DNA from: Thermomicrobiales bacterium
GTDB taxonomy: Bacteria > Chloroflexota > Chloroflexia > Thermomicrobiales > UBA6265
Direction: 5' to 3'
DNA length: 64,000 nt
Assembly (NCBI GenBank): GCA_019637585.1
Contig: JAHBVL010000001.1
Coordinates: forward strand, 372,001 to 436,000
A program made the position numbers and the translations under genes. Of this stretch, positions 49,908 through 60,100 are shown one piece after another (the stretch's first letter is position 1; the number at the start of each line of letters is the position of its first letter). The notes beneath the pieces are model-generated. The model saw only the letters and a program-made list of their open reading frames with translations. It ran no database searches and had not been told where the DNA came from.

Positions 49908-50609
49908 CTAACGGGTGCGAAGCTCGAAGGCTCCCTCTTCTTCCAGAATTCTTTGCGGCACGTGGATGTGCGCGGCCATCAACCGGGTGGCCTCGTCGGC
50001 GTGACCGGCTTTGATCGCTTTGACGATGGCCTCATGCTCCCCGACCGATTTGACCAGTCCGCCCCGCAAATCGATCGATGGCCAGCGATAGCGGCGCATC
50101 TTGTCGATCAGCGAGTCGTAGATCGTCTTCAGATCGTCGTTGTCCGCTTTGCCGATCAGGAGCTGGTGGAAGGCGGTGTTGGAGGCGAAAAAGGCCTCCG
50201 TATCCTCGGCTGCGGCGTGCTGCTGCATCTGGGTGTTGAGGGCGTCGAGCTCGGCGAGATCCTCGCTGGTCAGATTCGGCATTGCAAGCCGGATCGCCAG
50301 TGTTTCGAGCGCTTCGCGGACACGGTAGGCATCGAGAAACTGCTTGGGGGAGAGGGAGGAGACCGTCGCGCCCTGGCGGGGCGTCAGCGTGACCAGCCCA
50401 TCGGCGGCCAGCCGTCGCAACGCTTCCCGGACGGGAACGCGCGAGACCTTGAAGCGGCTGGCGAGAGTCTCCTCACGCAACGATGTGCCCGGTGGGTAAT
50501 CGTTGGCCAGGATGCCTTGTCGCAGGTGGTCGTAGACCTGCTCGGCGAGGGTTGCCGAGGCAATGACCGGTTCCGTTGAGGCGCCGTTCTGCGAGTTGTC
50601 CACAGCCAC
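49908..50609 (-). CDS. GntR-family (FadR/FCD subgroup) regulator
   Basis: A 233-residue regulator. The winged helix is QVYDHLRQGILANDYPPGTS then SRVPVREALRRLAADGLV, and the C-terminal all-helical FCD domain includes HQLLIGKADN and the His in GEHEAIVKAIKAG, probable metal/ligand residues. It starts at GTG 50609. A GTATAC-a-GTATAC palindrome lies 22 bases upstream. It probably controls the minus-strand catabolic block that follows and responds to a pathway acid. Confidence 0.92.
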   Translation of the reverse strand: MAVDNSQNGASTEPVIASATLAEQVYDHLRQGILANDYPPGTSLREETLASRFKVSRVPVREALRRLAADGLVTLTPRQGATVSSLSPKQFLDAYRVREALETLAIRLAMPNLTSEDLAELDALNTQMQQHAAAEDTEAFFASNTAFHQLLIGKADNDDLKTIYDSLIDKMRRYRWPSIDLRGGLVKSVGEHEAIVKAIKAGHADEATRLMAAHIHVPQRILEEEGAFELRTR

Positions 50610-50630
50610 TCCATCTCAAACCAGATCGCT

Positions 50631-50643
50631 GTATACAGTATAC
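50631..50643. promoter_or_regulatory. Palindromic operator of the GntR regulator
   Basis: gtatacagtatac, two self-complementary GTATAC arms around one A, matching the T-G-T-x-x-x-A-C-A style of GntR/FadR sites when read as tgtatacagtata. It is 22 bases before the regulator's start, so autoregulation is likely. Confidence 0.65.
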
Positions 50644-50699
50644 GCGACACGTGGACATGGATGAGTGGAGGCTCCGGCCGAGCGCCGGAGCCCGGCTGC

Positions 50700-53117
50700 C
50701 TACGATTCCCGAGACGCTGGATCGTCCGTTTGTGTACCGCCATCCTTCCGAAGGACCCAGGCTGCCGCTACGGCAGCGCTACCGGCAAGGATGGCTCCGG
50801 TCCAGCCGGAGGTTTGCGCATCTGGTCCGGCTCCGGTCGAAGGAAGCGTATCGACCGTGTCGGTGCCGCCCGACTTCGGCGGTCGCTTCTTCCGTTTGCA
50901 GTGGCCGTCGACGCACCGGTAGCCCTTGCAGCAGGGCGCTTTTTCATCACAGGCGGCTTTTTCTCCCACGCAGTGCGCATGCTTGCCGCAGGTTCCGTGA
51001 ATGCACTGCAAACCGTCGCAGCAGTCTTCGTCTTCGCTGCAATCGGCGCCCTTGTGCCGGCAGGCGATTTCGCACATGCAGGTCTGGTCGTTCCAGAGGG
51101 CGAGAGGATCGCAGCATTCGAACAGGGCGTCTTCGCCGGGGACGCAGCGACCGGGTATGGCGTCGGTGAGCAGGCAGGCGACGCACGCGTATTCCACGCA
51201 GGTGATATCGAAGCGTGGGTCGTCGTTGCAGCAGTCGAGTGTGTCACTGCAATACTCGCCATGCTTGGCGCATGAGGTCTCGTCTGTGTCGTCCGGGGGC
51301 AGACAGACGCGCGGCTCGACATCACTGCAGATGCCGGAACAGCACTGCTCGTCGTCAGTGCAATCGGACTGAATCGAGCGGCAGCCGCAGTTGTTCATGT
51401 CGCAGTTGTGGCTGCAGCAGGCCTGTTCGGTAGCGCAATAGACCCCTTCACCGTCGGCCAGGCAGGGAACGCAGCATCCGCCGCTGCAGAATTCATCTCC
51501 GTCGCAGTGTGCGTCCGTGAAGCAGGAGACGCCGTTCTCACAGAGAACGCGGCACTCGCAGTTGTTCGGGTTGTAGATGGCGTTCGCCTCGCAGCACACC
51601 GGGGTCGATTCACCGCAGGCAGGATTGGTGACATTCGATTCCAGGCAGTCCTGAACGCACAAACCCTGAGAGCACGTTGCTGCTCCGCAGCAATCCTCCG
51701 ATGCATCGCAGGTGGCGTTGAGTGGCTGGCAGCATACGTCTGATTCGCAGGCCGCCGTTCCACAGCACTGTGTGCTGCTGTTGCACGAGGCTCCGATATT
51801 GAGGCAGCACACGCTGGCAGTGTCATCGCAATTGCTGGAGCAGCAGGTGTCGTTGCTCTCGCACGCGGCGCCGATCGCCGAGCAGTAGGCGCAGAACCCG
51901 CTTGCGTTGCACAGCAGTCCGGTTTCGCAGCAGTCGATATCTGCAGCGCATGCCGCTCCCTCGAGGCAATCGGGGACGCATTCGCCACTCGAGCAGATGT
52001 GGCTTGGGCAGCAGTCGCCGGTGACGTCGCAGTCCCCTTCGGTGGGGACGCAGCAGGTGCCGCTGTCGCAGGTCAGGCCGTCTTCGGTGCAGCATTCCGA
52101 GGCGAGCGTACAGGATTCGTTGATGCCGCCGCACGTTTCCTCCTCGACGCAGAATCCATTGATGCAGCTCAGCGATCCGCAACAGCCGGAATCGATGCAC
52201 GCTTCACCGCTGGCCAGACAGCAGACGCCAAACTCGCACGTCTCGGAGCAGCATTCGTCGGCCGAGGCGCAGGTGTTGTCAATGGCGAGGCAGGGCGGGA
52301 CACATGTCTGGAATGAACAAACCAGGTCGCCGCAGCATTCGACATTAACGGAACAAAACTGGTCCTCGAGCACGCAGCAGGAGCCGCCATCCGGATCGCA
52401 GACCTGGCTGCAACACTCGCTGCTTTCTGCACACGTGTCACCTATGGCGAGGCAGGATGGCTCATCGACTGCGCAGAACCCATTGTCGCAAACCAGGCCG
52501 GTGCAGCAGTCGTCCGACGTGCCACACGCGATTCCGGCCGGAGCGCAGCACTGACCGCTTTCGCAGTTCAGGTCGCCGCAGCATCCTCCACCTGGACACG
52601 TATCGCCGAGTATGTGGCAACAGCCGCCGCTTTCGCAGGTCCCGCTGCAACACTGGGCATCACTCGTGCAGTCATGGCTCGTGGCGAGACAACTCAAGCA
52701 GACGTGCGCCGTGTCATCGCAGGTCCCGCTGCAGCAATCAAACCAATACGGATGTCCGCCGCCGGGCTGGCAGAGATGTCCATCCACTGAACAGGCTGCG
52801 GAGCAGGATCCTGTTTCGTCGCATCCTCCGCAACAGCGGGTGCAACAGCTGGGGTCACCGGATGAGCTGCAATCGACTCCAGTCTGGCAGTTGTTCCGGC
52901 AGCTGGAGGTCCCGTCGCCATCGGAGAGGCACAGCAAATAGGGATCGCAGTCGGCATTCGTCGTGCAATCCTCGCCAAGTCCGGCGGCCTGTGTCTTCTG
53001 ATGGACGGCGACGGCCGCGCCACCTCCCAGCACGCCGCCAATCCACTTGACCAGCGAACGCCGGGATACCCCCGACGCGAACACCCGCGTCAGGTCATCG
53101 AACCGTCGATCGTCCAT
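50700..53117 (-). CDS. Giant cysteine-rich surface protein with Tat leader and LPSTG tail
   Basis: An 805-residue protein. Residues 1-45 are a Tat leader (RRFDDLTRVFASGVSRRSLV, then a Gly/Ala hydrophobic core). The middle is a long series of short units such as GDTCAESSECCSQVCDPDGG and ASADECCSETCEFGVCC, with paired CC and spaced Cys like small disulfide-knot domains. The end is TLPSTGAGPD, a hydrophobic helix and RKDGG, i.e. an LPxTG sorting signal. Export folded by Tat with disulfides, then wall or surface anchoring, is inferred. No sortase gene is in the window. Function is unknown. Confidence 0.85.
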   Translation of the reverse strand: MDDRRFDDLTRVFASGVSRRSLVKWIGGVLGGGAAVAVHQKTQAAGLGEDCTTNADCDPYLLCLSDGDGTSSCRNNCQTGVDCSSSGDPSCCTRCCGGCDETGSCSAACSVDGHLCQPGGGHPYWFDCCSGTCDDTAHVCLSCLATSHDCTSDAQCCSGTCESGGCCHILGDTCPGGGCCGDLNCESGQCCAPAGIACGTSDDCCTGLVCDNGFCAVDEPSCLAIGDTCAESSECCSQVCDPDGGSCCVLEDQFCSVNVECCGDLVCSFQTCVPPCLAIDNTCASADECCSETCEFGVCCLASGEACIDSGCCGSLSCINGFCVEEETCGGINESCTLASECCTEDGLTCDSGTCCVPTEGDCDVTGDCCPSHICSSGECVPDCLEGAACAADIDCCETGLLCNASGFCAYCSAIGAACESNDTCCSSNCDDTASVCCLNIGASCNSSTQCCGTAACESDVCCQPLNATCDASEDCCGAATCSQGLCVQDCLESNVTNPACGESTPVCCEANAIYNPNNCECRVLCENGVSCFTDAHCDGDEFCSGGCCVPCLADGEGVYCATEQACCSHNCDMNNCGCRSIQSDCTDDEQCCSGICSDVEPRVCLPPDDTDETSCAKHGEYCSDTLDCCNDDPRFDITCVEYACVACLLTDAIPGRCVPGEDALFECCDPLALWNDQTCMCEIACRHKGADCSEDEDCCDGLQCIHGTCGKHAHCVGEKAACDEKAPCCKGYRCVDGHCKRKKRPPKSGGTDTVDTLPSTGAGPDAQTSGWTGAILAGSAAVAAAWVLRKDGGTQTDDPASRES

Positions 53118-53383
53118 GCCGCCCCCTTCGAAAACGTTCGATCAACGACAAACGGCCGTAGACAGGCCACGGCTGATGATGTCGATTTCGAATCATCGTA
53201 CATGCGGGCGCAGTTATTGGTCAACTCTGTTGGCATTTGGTTCGGTGAAGGGAAAGGGTGGGTGGGAGATGGGAAATGGGAGAGATGGTGGATGGCCGGT
53301 GGCGGATGTACGAACAATGGATTTCGCGGGTAGTATGCCGGGGATGAATGTGTGCGCGTTCGCGTGAAAGAATACGGCCCCCA

Positions 53384-54409
53384 ATGAGAGCACTGGTGAA
53401 GAGCCGCCCGGAAGCGGGTCTCTGGCTGGAAGAGATTCCCGTACCGGAAATTGGCATCAACGATGTCCTGATTCGTGTGTTGCGGACCGGCATCTGCGGC
53501 ACCGACCTTCATATCTATAGCTGGGACGCCTGGGCCAGCAAAACGGTGCCCACCCCGATGGCGATCGGGCATGAGTTCGTCGGCGAGATCGTGGAGATGG
53601 GGTCGAACGTCTCCGACTTTGCGGTGGGGGACATCGTCAGCGGTGAGGGCCATCTGGTCTGCGGGCGATGCCGGAATTGCATGGCTGGCCGGCGGCACCT
53701 CTGCGCGCATACGCAGGGTGTCGGTGTGAACCGGCCAGGGGCGTTCGCCGAATACATTGCCTTGCCGGTGACCAATATCTGGAAGCACGCGCCGGGGATC
53801 GATCTCGACGTGGCGGCGATTTTCGACCCGTTCGGCAATGCCGTGCATACGGCGCTGGCCTTTCCGGTGCTTGGCGAGGATGTGTTGGTCACCGGCGCCG
53901 GGCCGATTGGCATCATGGCGGCCGCGGTGGCGAAACATGCCGGCGCCCGGCACGTGGTGATCACGGACGTCAATGAGTACCGGCTCGAATTGGCCCGGAA
54001 GGTCGGTGTCACCCGCGCCGTCGATGTGCGGCAATCGAGCGTCCGTGCCGTTCAGCAGGAGCTGGGGATGCTCGAGGGGTTCGACGTGGCAATGGAGATG
54101 TCGGGCAACCCTGATGCCTTCCACGAAATGCTGGAGAACATGTCGCACGGCGGGCGTATCGCCATGCTCGGCATCCCGGCCGAGGATATCGCCATCGACT
54201 GGAACACCGTCGTCTTCAACATGCTGACGATCAAGGGGATCTACGGTCGGGAGATGTACGAGACGTGGTACATGATGACGGTGCTGCTGCAATCCGGTCT
54301 CGACATCTCCCCGGTGATCACGCATCGCTTCGAAGTCGGCGATTTCGAGGAAGCCTTCGCTATTGCGACGAGTGGGAGCGCGGGGAAGGTCGTGTTGCGG
54401 TGGGATTGA
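53384..54409 (+). CDS. tdh: L-threonine 3-dehydrogenase-like zinc dehydrogenase
   Basis: A 341-residue medium-chain dehydrogenase from the ATG at 53384. [17 protein letters not shown] gives catalytic-zinc Cys, GHEFVGEI its His-Glu, and the structural zinc is bound by [15 protein letters not shown]. The Rossmann loop is [27 protein letters not shown] and [15 protein letters not shown] are typical of Tdh, which oxidises threonine to 2-amino-3-ketobutyrate. Kbl (the next enzyme) is absent here, but glycine decarboxylase genes at 15.7 kb could use the glycine made. Confidence 0.9.
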   Translation: MRALVKSRPEAGLWLEEIPVPEIGINDVLIRVLRTGICGTDLHIYSWDAWASKTVPTPMAIGHEFVGEIVEMGSNVSDFAVGDIVSGEGHLVCGRCRNCMAGRRHLCAHTQGVGVNRPGAFAEYIALPVTNIWKHAPGIDLDVAAIFDPFGNAVHTALAFPVLGEDVLVTGAGPIGIMAAAVAKHAGARHVVITDVNEYRLELARKVGVTRAVDVRQSSVRAVQQELGMLEGFDVAMEMSGNPDAFHEMLENMSHGGRIAMLGIPAEDIAIDWNTVVFNMLTIKGIYGREMYETWYMMTVLLQSGLDISPVITHRFEVGDFEEAFAIATSGSAGKVVLRWD

Positions 54410-54424
54410 CACGTCGCATCCCCG

Positions 54425-54820
54425 AAGCGGCGATCCCTTGTGGTCGCCCACGGCCCGGAGGGCCGTAAATTGCCGTCGTTCACCACGATGTCATGGTTGG
54501 GCTCGGTGTGCGAATGCGGCGGTTGTGGCTCCGTTCCGCTCCACTTCGTTGCGCTCCACTCCGCCACCGGCGGGGACAAGCCACCGCCGCTACGATGGGC
54601 ACGCGGCAGGGCGAACACCGGCCGGTCGTAGCGGCGATCCCTTGTGGTCGCCGACGGCCCGGAGGGCCGTAGATTGCCATTGTCAACACGATGTCATGGG
54701 TTGGGCTCCGTGTGTGAATGCGGCGGTTGTGGCTACGATGCGCACGTGGCAGGGCGAACGCCGTCCGGCCGTAGCGGCGATCCCTTGTGGTCGCCGATGC
54801 CCCGGAGGGGCATAAATCGC
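54425..54820 (+). repeat. Three REP units upstream of the RAYT gene 3' end
   Basis: Cores at 54425-54474, 54628-54678 and 54771-54820 read gtagcggcgatcccttgtgg then tcgcc and a second hairpin. The second hairpins are acggcccggagggccgt (54450-54466 and 54654-54670) and atgccccggaggggcat (54797-54813), where both arms change together. Longer flanks (ttgggctcggtgtgcgaatg...) are also repeated. All have the same orientation. The 54410-54879 gap holds no gene. Confidence 0.85.
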
Positions 54821-54879
54821 CGTCGTTAACCACGATGGCAAATGTTGGGCTCGGTGTGCGAAGGCGGCGGTAGTGGCTC

Positions 54880-55386
54880 CTACGAGGGTTCGCCGGTCAG
54901 TACGATTCCGCTGAGATAGGGGTATTCCTCCCAGGATTCGGCCAATCCTTCTTTGACCGGATTGTCGAGGATGTATCGGACGACCTCGTCGAATTGCTGC
55001 GGGGTGCGAACGCCGCGGTCGTAGAAGCGTCGCTGCCATGGTGATCCCTGACTACCAAAAGCCCACCACTCACGCGCGATACAGGACTTCACGTCCCCGA
55101 TCACCGCGACCAGATCGTCGTTTCGCACTTCCAGCAGCAGGTGGATGTGGTCCGGCATCACACAGGCAAGGTGCATCAGACAATCACGCGCTTCACACCG
55201 ATGGGCGACTGTTTCGATGATGCGGGTGCGAAGTGCTTCATTGGCAAATGGAGGAGGATTCATCTGTCGAGTAGCCAGTGTGACGTGCCAAACCGAACCG
55301 GCCAACGCGTATGCCTCCCCCGGTAGGCGAATCTTGCGCCGATCGCGGGTGGACCAGTCGATGTCGAGCCGTTCTTCGTCGTCCAT
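54880..55386 (-). CDS. REP-associated tyrosine transposase (RAYT, Y1 HUH family)
   Basis: A 168-residue protein from the ATG at 55386 (DDEERLDIDWSTRDRRKIRL). MPDHIHLLLEV is the HUH metal motif, WQRRFYDRGVR and the end YILDNPVKEGLAESWEEY are characteristic of RAYT proteins; the catalytic Tyr is probably in the latter half (RFYDRG or YILDN). RAYTs are single-copy domesticated transposases that act on flanking REP hairpins. Here five REP copies lie within 550 bp on both sides, so the pair is complete. Confidence 0.9.
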   Translation of the reverse strand: MDDEERLDIDWSTRDRRKIRLPGEAYALAGSVWHVTLATRQMNPPPFANEALRTRIIETVAHRCEARDCLMHLACVMPDHIHLLLEVRNDDLVAVIGDVKSCIAREWWAFGSQGSPWQRRFYDRGVRTPQQFDEVVRYILDNPVKEGLAESWEEYPYLSGIVLTGEPS

Positions 55387-55431
55387 ATGCCGTCCCCCGT
55401 CGTCAGACACGAATTGTGGTCGGTCACCCTC

Positions 55432-55730
55432 GTAGCGGCGATCCCTTGTGGTCGCCGACGGTCCGGAGGACCGTAAATTGCCGTCGTTAACCGCGATGGC
55501 AAGGTTAGGCTCCGTGTGCGAACGCGGCGATTGTGGCTCCGTTCCGCTCCACTTCGTTGCGCTCCACTCCGCCACCGGCGGGGACAAGCCGCCGCCGCTA
55601 CGGCAACCCGGGGCGGGGACAAGCCGCCGCCGTTTCGGCAACCGAGGTGGGGACAAGCTGCCACCGCTAGGAGGCCGGCCGTAGCGGCGATCCCTTGTGG
55701 TCGCCGACGGTCCGGAGGGCCGTAAATTGC
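55432..55730 (+). repeat. Two REP units upstream of the RAYT gene
   Basis: Cores at 55432-55481 (hairpin acggtccggaggaccgt, 55458-55474) and 55681-55730 (acggtccggagggccgt, 55707-55723, one T-G wobble). The first continues into a roughly 170-bp segment (to the ccgccgctacgg at about 55605) that closely matches 54427-54600, giving the RAYT long direct-repeat flanks. Between them gacaagccgccgccg-type units repeat. No gene is seen in 55387-55890. Confidence 0.85.
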
Positions 55731-55890
55731 CGGCCGGCTCTTGACACGCTTCCTCTGCACCTGCTAATTTCCGGATCAGTCAACTATCACTGTCGTCCAG
55801 CAATCTGACGGGACGGCAAGAATCAGCAATTGGTACGACGACCTGAGCGGCGCGAGCCGGTGTGTTGGTGTCGTGCGGGAGAGATGAGCT

Positions 55891-56547
55891 GTGTCCGAGC
55901 AAACCATCGATCGTCTCGCCCGAGCAGTTGCGATGCGCGGCAGCCGCAGGCGTCTGCTAGCCGGGGCGCTGGGTGGTGCTGGCGCGGCACTCATCACGCG
56001 GCTGCCGGTGGGCGCCCAGCCATGCCAGTTGGACAACCAGTGCAGTGGTGACTTCACCTGCCAGGGAGGGTTTTGTGAGGCGCCGGGATGTACGGCAAGT
56101 GGCAACACCTGCTCGAGCAACAACGATTGCTGCAGCGAATTGCTTTGTGTGAATGGCGTTTGTGGCGTCGGGTCCCGGTGTGGACGTGAAGATGAGCTCT
56201 GCGGGAATGGTTGCTGTCCGGGACTCACCTGCGCTGCTGGCTATTGCGCTGCCGATACCCCGGCCCCACCCGAAAACAATGGAGGAGGGGGCAGCGGGAA
56301 TGGAGGCGCCGGCGGTGGCGGGTCGAATGGCGGCGGGTCGGGAGCGGGAGGGTCAGGCGGCGGTTCCGGCACCACGACCGGAGGTGTTGCCGTCGCGTCC
56401 CTGCCGTCGACTGGCGCGGGTACGCCGGCGCCGAGCGGGATTCCCGCGGCGCTGATCGCACTGGCGGGCGCTGCCGGATTCGCCTCGATCGCAAGCCGCG
56501 GCCGGTCTCGGCCCGAGAGCACGGGCCCGGCATCTCAGGATTCCTGA
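55891..56547 (+). CDS. Small cysteine-rich surface protein with Tat leader and LPSTG tail
   Basis: A 218-residue protein from a GTG. The leader is RGSRRRLLAGALGGAGAALI, a Tat-type signal. Residues about 45-120 have Cys units (GNTCSSNNDCCSELLCVNG). A Gly/Ser/Asn-rich flexible linker (about 130-170) follows, then ASLPSTGAGTP, a hydrophobic helix and RGRSR, an LPxTG sorting signal. It is a compact relative of the 805-residue protein, with the same anchor and a single Cys module. Function unknown. Confidence 0.83.
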   Translation: MSEQTIDRLARAVAMRGSRRRLLAGALGGAGAALITRLPVGAQPCQLDNQCSGDFTCQGGFCEAPGCTASGNTCSSNNDCCSELLCVNGVCGVGSRCGREDELCGNGCCPGLTCAAGYCAADTPAPPENNGGGGSGNGGAGGGGSNGGGSGAGGSGGGSGTTTGGVAVASLPSTGAGTPAPSGIPAALIALAGAAGFASIASRGRSRPESTGPASQDS

Positions 56548-56574
56548 ACCGGGGTTGACGCCGCTACCCTCGTA

Positions 56575-56968
56575 GCCGTAGACCCCCCGTGTCTGCTTTC
56601 TCAGGGACACGTCGCTACTTCCTGCAGTGACGTGATGGACAGTCTTTCATTGCGTACGCATGCATCGAAGACAGCCGTCCGGCGAGAATCGGCAGACACG
56701 GGGGTCTGCGGCTACTGAACCTGACATCGTCTCCTTTCCCGACGAAGTGGTCAACGGTGCTTGGGTTCACGCATGCATCGAAGACAGCCGTCCGGCGAGA
56801 ATCGGCAGACACGGGGGTCTGCGACTACTGAACCTGACACCATCTGTTTTCCCGAGGAAGTGGTCAACGGTGCTTGGGTGCACGGCTGCATCGAAGACAG
56901 CCGTCCGGCGAGAATCGGCAGACACGGAGGTCTGCGGCTGCTGAACCTGACATGGTGTCTTTTCCTGG
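56575..56968. repeat. 113-bp tandem repeat, three copies, plus an inverted partial copy
   Basis: Units start at about 56661, 56774 and 56887 (exactly 113 bp apart), each with tgcatcgaagacagccgtcc, then ggcagacacgggggtctgcgg, a short hairpin. The last copy is about 80 bp. An inverted copy of the hairpin segment (gtagaccccccgtgtctgc) is at 56582-56600. The array fills most of the 56548-57187 gap upstream of the 1109-residue Cys-rich gene. A -10-like TATGAT lies at 57085-57090. Confidence 0.88.
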
Positions 56969-57187
56969 CAAGGCGACGCCTGGCCGCTCATGTGTATGTA
57001 TATATTGAAGGACATCGCCCGATCGGATCGCGGATTCGCTCGAAATTGGCCTGTTGAGCGCTATCTTTCGAGTCGGATTCTTGCTATGATGCGCTCGGGA
57101 GTTCCTGGTTTCCCTGTCAATCCAAATACCCGCATGAAAAACCTCTAGTCCCTCGGTCGACACTTCTGCTTGGAAGGGGACCTATCC

Positions 57188-60100
57188 ATGGACGACAAAC
57201 GCTTCGATCAGCTGACCCGGTTGGTCGGACAAGGCGCATCCCGGCGTTCGATTTTCAAGGGGCTCCTGGGATTGGGAGGAGCGGCGATCGCCGGCGGAGT
57301 TGCGGCTGAGAAAGTCGACGCCCGCGATCTGCGAACCCGGCCCGAGATTTCCACTCCACCTCCCCCCGCTCCAACCACGACGACATCGACCACACCGGCG
57401 CCATGCCCGGGCCAGGAACAATGCCCGAACAGCACCCTTTGTTGCCCAACCGGCACCTGCGCTCGATCCGGCAACAAAGCGATCTGTTGCGACGGCCAGG
57501 GTGGTCGCGGTTCGGTGGTGTGCGGGCGGGAATGCTGCGATTCCATCTACAGCTGCTGCGACCGTGAATGCTGCCCTGATGGCGCGACTTGTCTGACCTC
57601 CGTTTTCGAGGAGGGACCCAATGTCCAGGAAGAGGTCTGCTGCCCAAGTCATCTGGCCTGCGACAACCAATGTTGCGACGGGCAGTGCTACGACGAGTTT
57701 GCCGGGCTCGTCTTGAATGGTCACCCGCTTGTGATCGCAGACCTCAGCTGCTGCCCGAGTGACGGAATCGTCTGTGACACCGCCTTTGGCGAGTACTCCT
57801 GCTGCCACGGCGACACCCCCAAGTGTTGCGAGCGACTCGGCGAAGCGCCCGGCGCATGTGTGGCAACAGGCGGTTGCTGCAATGCTGGTGATTGCGTCGA
57901 TCTGCATCCGGGCACCCACCAGTCGTGCTGGACATGCGAGAACTGGACCTGCGTGCCGGCCGAGAATGACGTCGCCTGTGGCGATGCTCCCGGCGAAGTC
58001 TGTTGCGATCAGGTTTGCTGTTCCGCCGGGCAAATCTGCGTCGAAGAACCGGAAGGCGATGTCGGGCCCGCCCAGGAATCGCACATCTGCGTCACCACGA
58101 CAACGACGACGACGACAACCACGTCGACGACAACGTCCACAACGACATCGACGACCACGACGACGCCCGAATGTCTGCCGGTCGGCGCGACCAACTGCGC
58201 AGCCGGCGGCCCTCCGTGCTGCTCTGGCTTCTGCATCAACAACACGTGCGCGGATGGATGTAGTGACGTCGGTGAGCCCTGCAATGGACCGCTGCATTGC
58301 TGCGGGGAGATGTTCTGCAACTCCCAAGCAACGTGTGGGTGCCGACCAACCGGCTTCACCTGCAACGAAGGGGATTGCTGCGACGGGGCCACTTGTGCGG
58401 ACGATGGGAATGGCGTCCTGAGATGTCAGCCCGCCGCAACCACAACAACCACCTCGACGACGACGACCACGTCCACGACCACCACCACGTCGACCACGAC
58501 CACACCCGAGCCGACGACCACGACGACGCAACTCTGCGTTGTCTGTCCGGGTGCGCCGGAGGGGGATCCCTGCTGCAATCTGAGCGCTGGTCAGACATGT
58601 GCCGGCAACGGATGGTGCTGTGCGGCAGACCGGGTGGCCTGCGAGGATGGCTGCTGCGGACCGTGCCAGATCTGCAATCCCGACGGACCAGGATGCATCC
58701 CGGTCTTGACGAATGGTGAATTCTGCTCAGATCCGGACAATGGGTATGCGCCTGGTATTTGTTGTGAAGGAGACTGCCGATCCGGGCAGGTGATCGTCTG
58801 TCCGGGGCAAAACGCCAACTGTTGCCCATCGCTCGACCAATGCGCTGGCAATGGCGACTGCTGCTCCACGGACCGGCCAGCCTGCGGAGCGACCTGCTGT
58901 GAATTCTGCGAGGTGTGCCTGGACCCGATGACGAGCACCTGCGGCCCCGCTCCTGACCAGACGGTGTGCTGGGACCCAACGATGGGATACGCGCAGGGGG
59001 TCTGCTGCAGCGGCGGCTGTCTGGGCAACCAAACCAGCTGCCCGACCACAACCCCGGCCTGCCCGGCTCCCGGCTCCTGCGCCAATGGAGGGGGCAACGT
59101 TCCGGATGGCTGCCCGTGCAATGGCGGAAGTGGCGTTTGCGCCGGTGGCTGGTGCTGCGAACCGGCTTTGCTCTGCGGGAGCTCATGTTGTTCAGGCGAC
59201 GATGAATGCGTCGAGTGCCAGAGCGACCAGTGCGTGAACATCAATCAAGGCGGCTTATGCAACGGCGGCGCCGGCATCTGCAGCGGCCCGTCGTGCGTCA
59301 ACCCGCCGGCGACGACCACCACCACGCCATGCCCGGATACCTGTCTATACCGGTGTGGTGATTGGGTGCTCTGCGGCGTGGAAACGGAGTGCGACGACTG
59401 CCCGGACGGCCAGTTCTGCATCGCCAACGAAGCAGGCGAGGGTTGGTGCTGCCCGGGCACCAGTCTGGGCACCGATGACAACTGTCGCTGGTGTGGTGAT
59501 TCCTGTCCGTCCGGTGAAACGTGCCTCGATGATGGTAGCGGCGGATTTGTTTGCGGGCCACCCCCATGCGTCGACGAGACGTTCACCTGTCTCTACAAGT
59601 GCGGTCCGTGGAACGACGAGTGCGGAGTCGAATACAACTGCAACTGCGAGGGTTTCATCGCTGACGAGTGGTTCTGCACGTCCGCAGGCTGGTGCTGCGA
59701 GGGAACCGGCCTTGGCACTGATGACAACTGTCGCTGGTGCGGCGATGCCTGTGGCGCCGGTGACACCTGTCAGAGCGTTGGGGAAGGCGCATTCGACTGC
59801 CTTCCGGAGGTGACGACAACCCCCGAACCAGCGTGCGATCCCCGCGTTGATTGCGTCAATGTTCAGACGCCGCAGTGCACCGATCTCTGTCCCCCTGGAT
59901 CGCAATCAGGCAACAACAGGGGATTGGCGGGAACGTGCTGCAATGGGAATGGACAATGCTGTTCGAACAGCTGCACGAATGATGTTTGCGACCCCGTTGC
60001 CGGAGAACAGACAACAGCGCCGCCTGATCCAACCACAACGACGGTAGCTTGTCTTCCCACCTCGACGATTCCGAATCCAGTCACCTGTTCGGAGAGCAGC

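Noticed and set aside
53090-54451. A 453-codon minus-strand frame opposite threonine dehydrogenase
   Set aside because: The plus strand carries clear zinc-site and Rossmann motifs; the antisense frame has no recognisable features.
56241-56522. Minus-strand Pro/Ala-rich frames opposite the Gly/Ser linker
   Set aside because: They mirror the low-complexity linker of the small LPSTG protein and lack a ribosome site.
56661-56968. CRISPR array
   Set aside because: The 113-bp units are repeated along their whole length with no variable spacers, and no cas genes are present.
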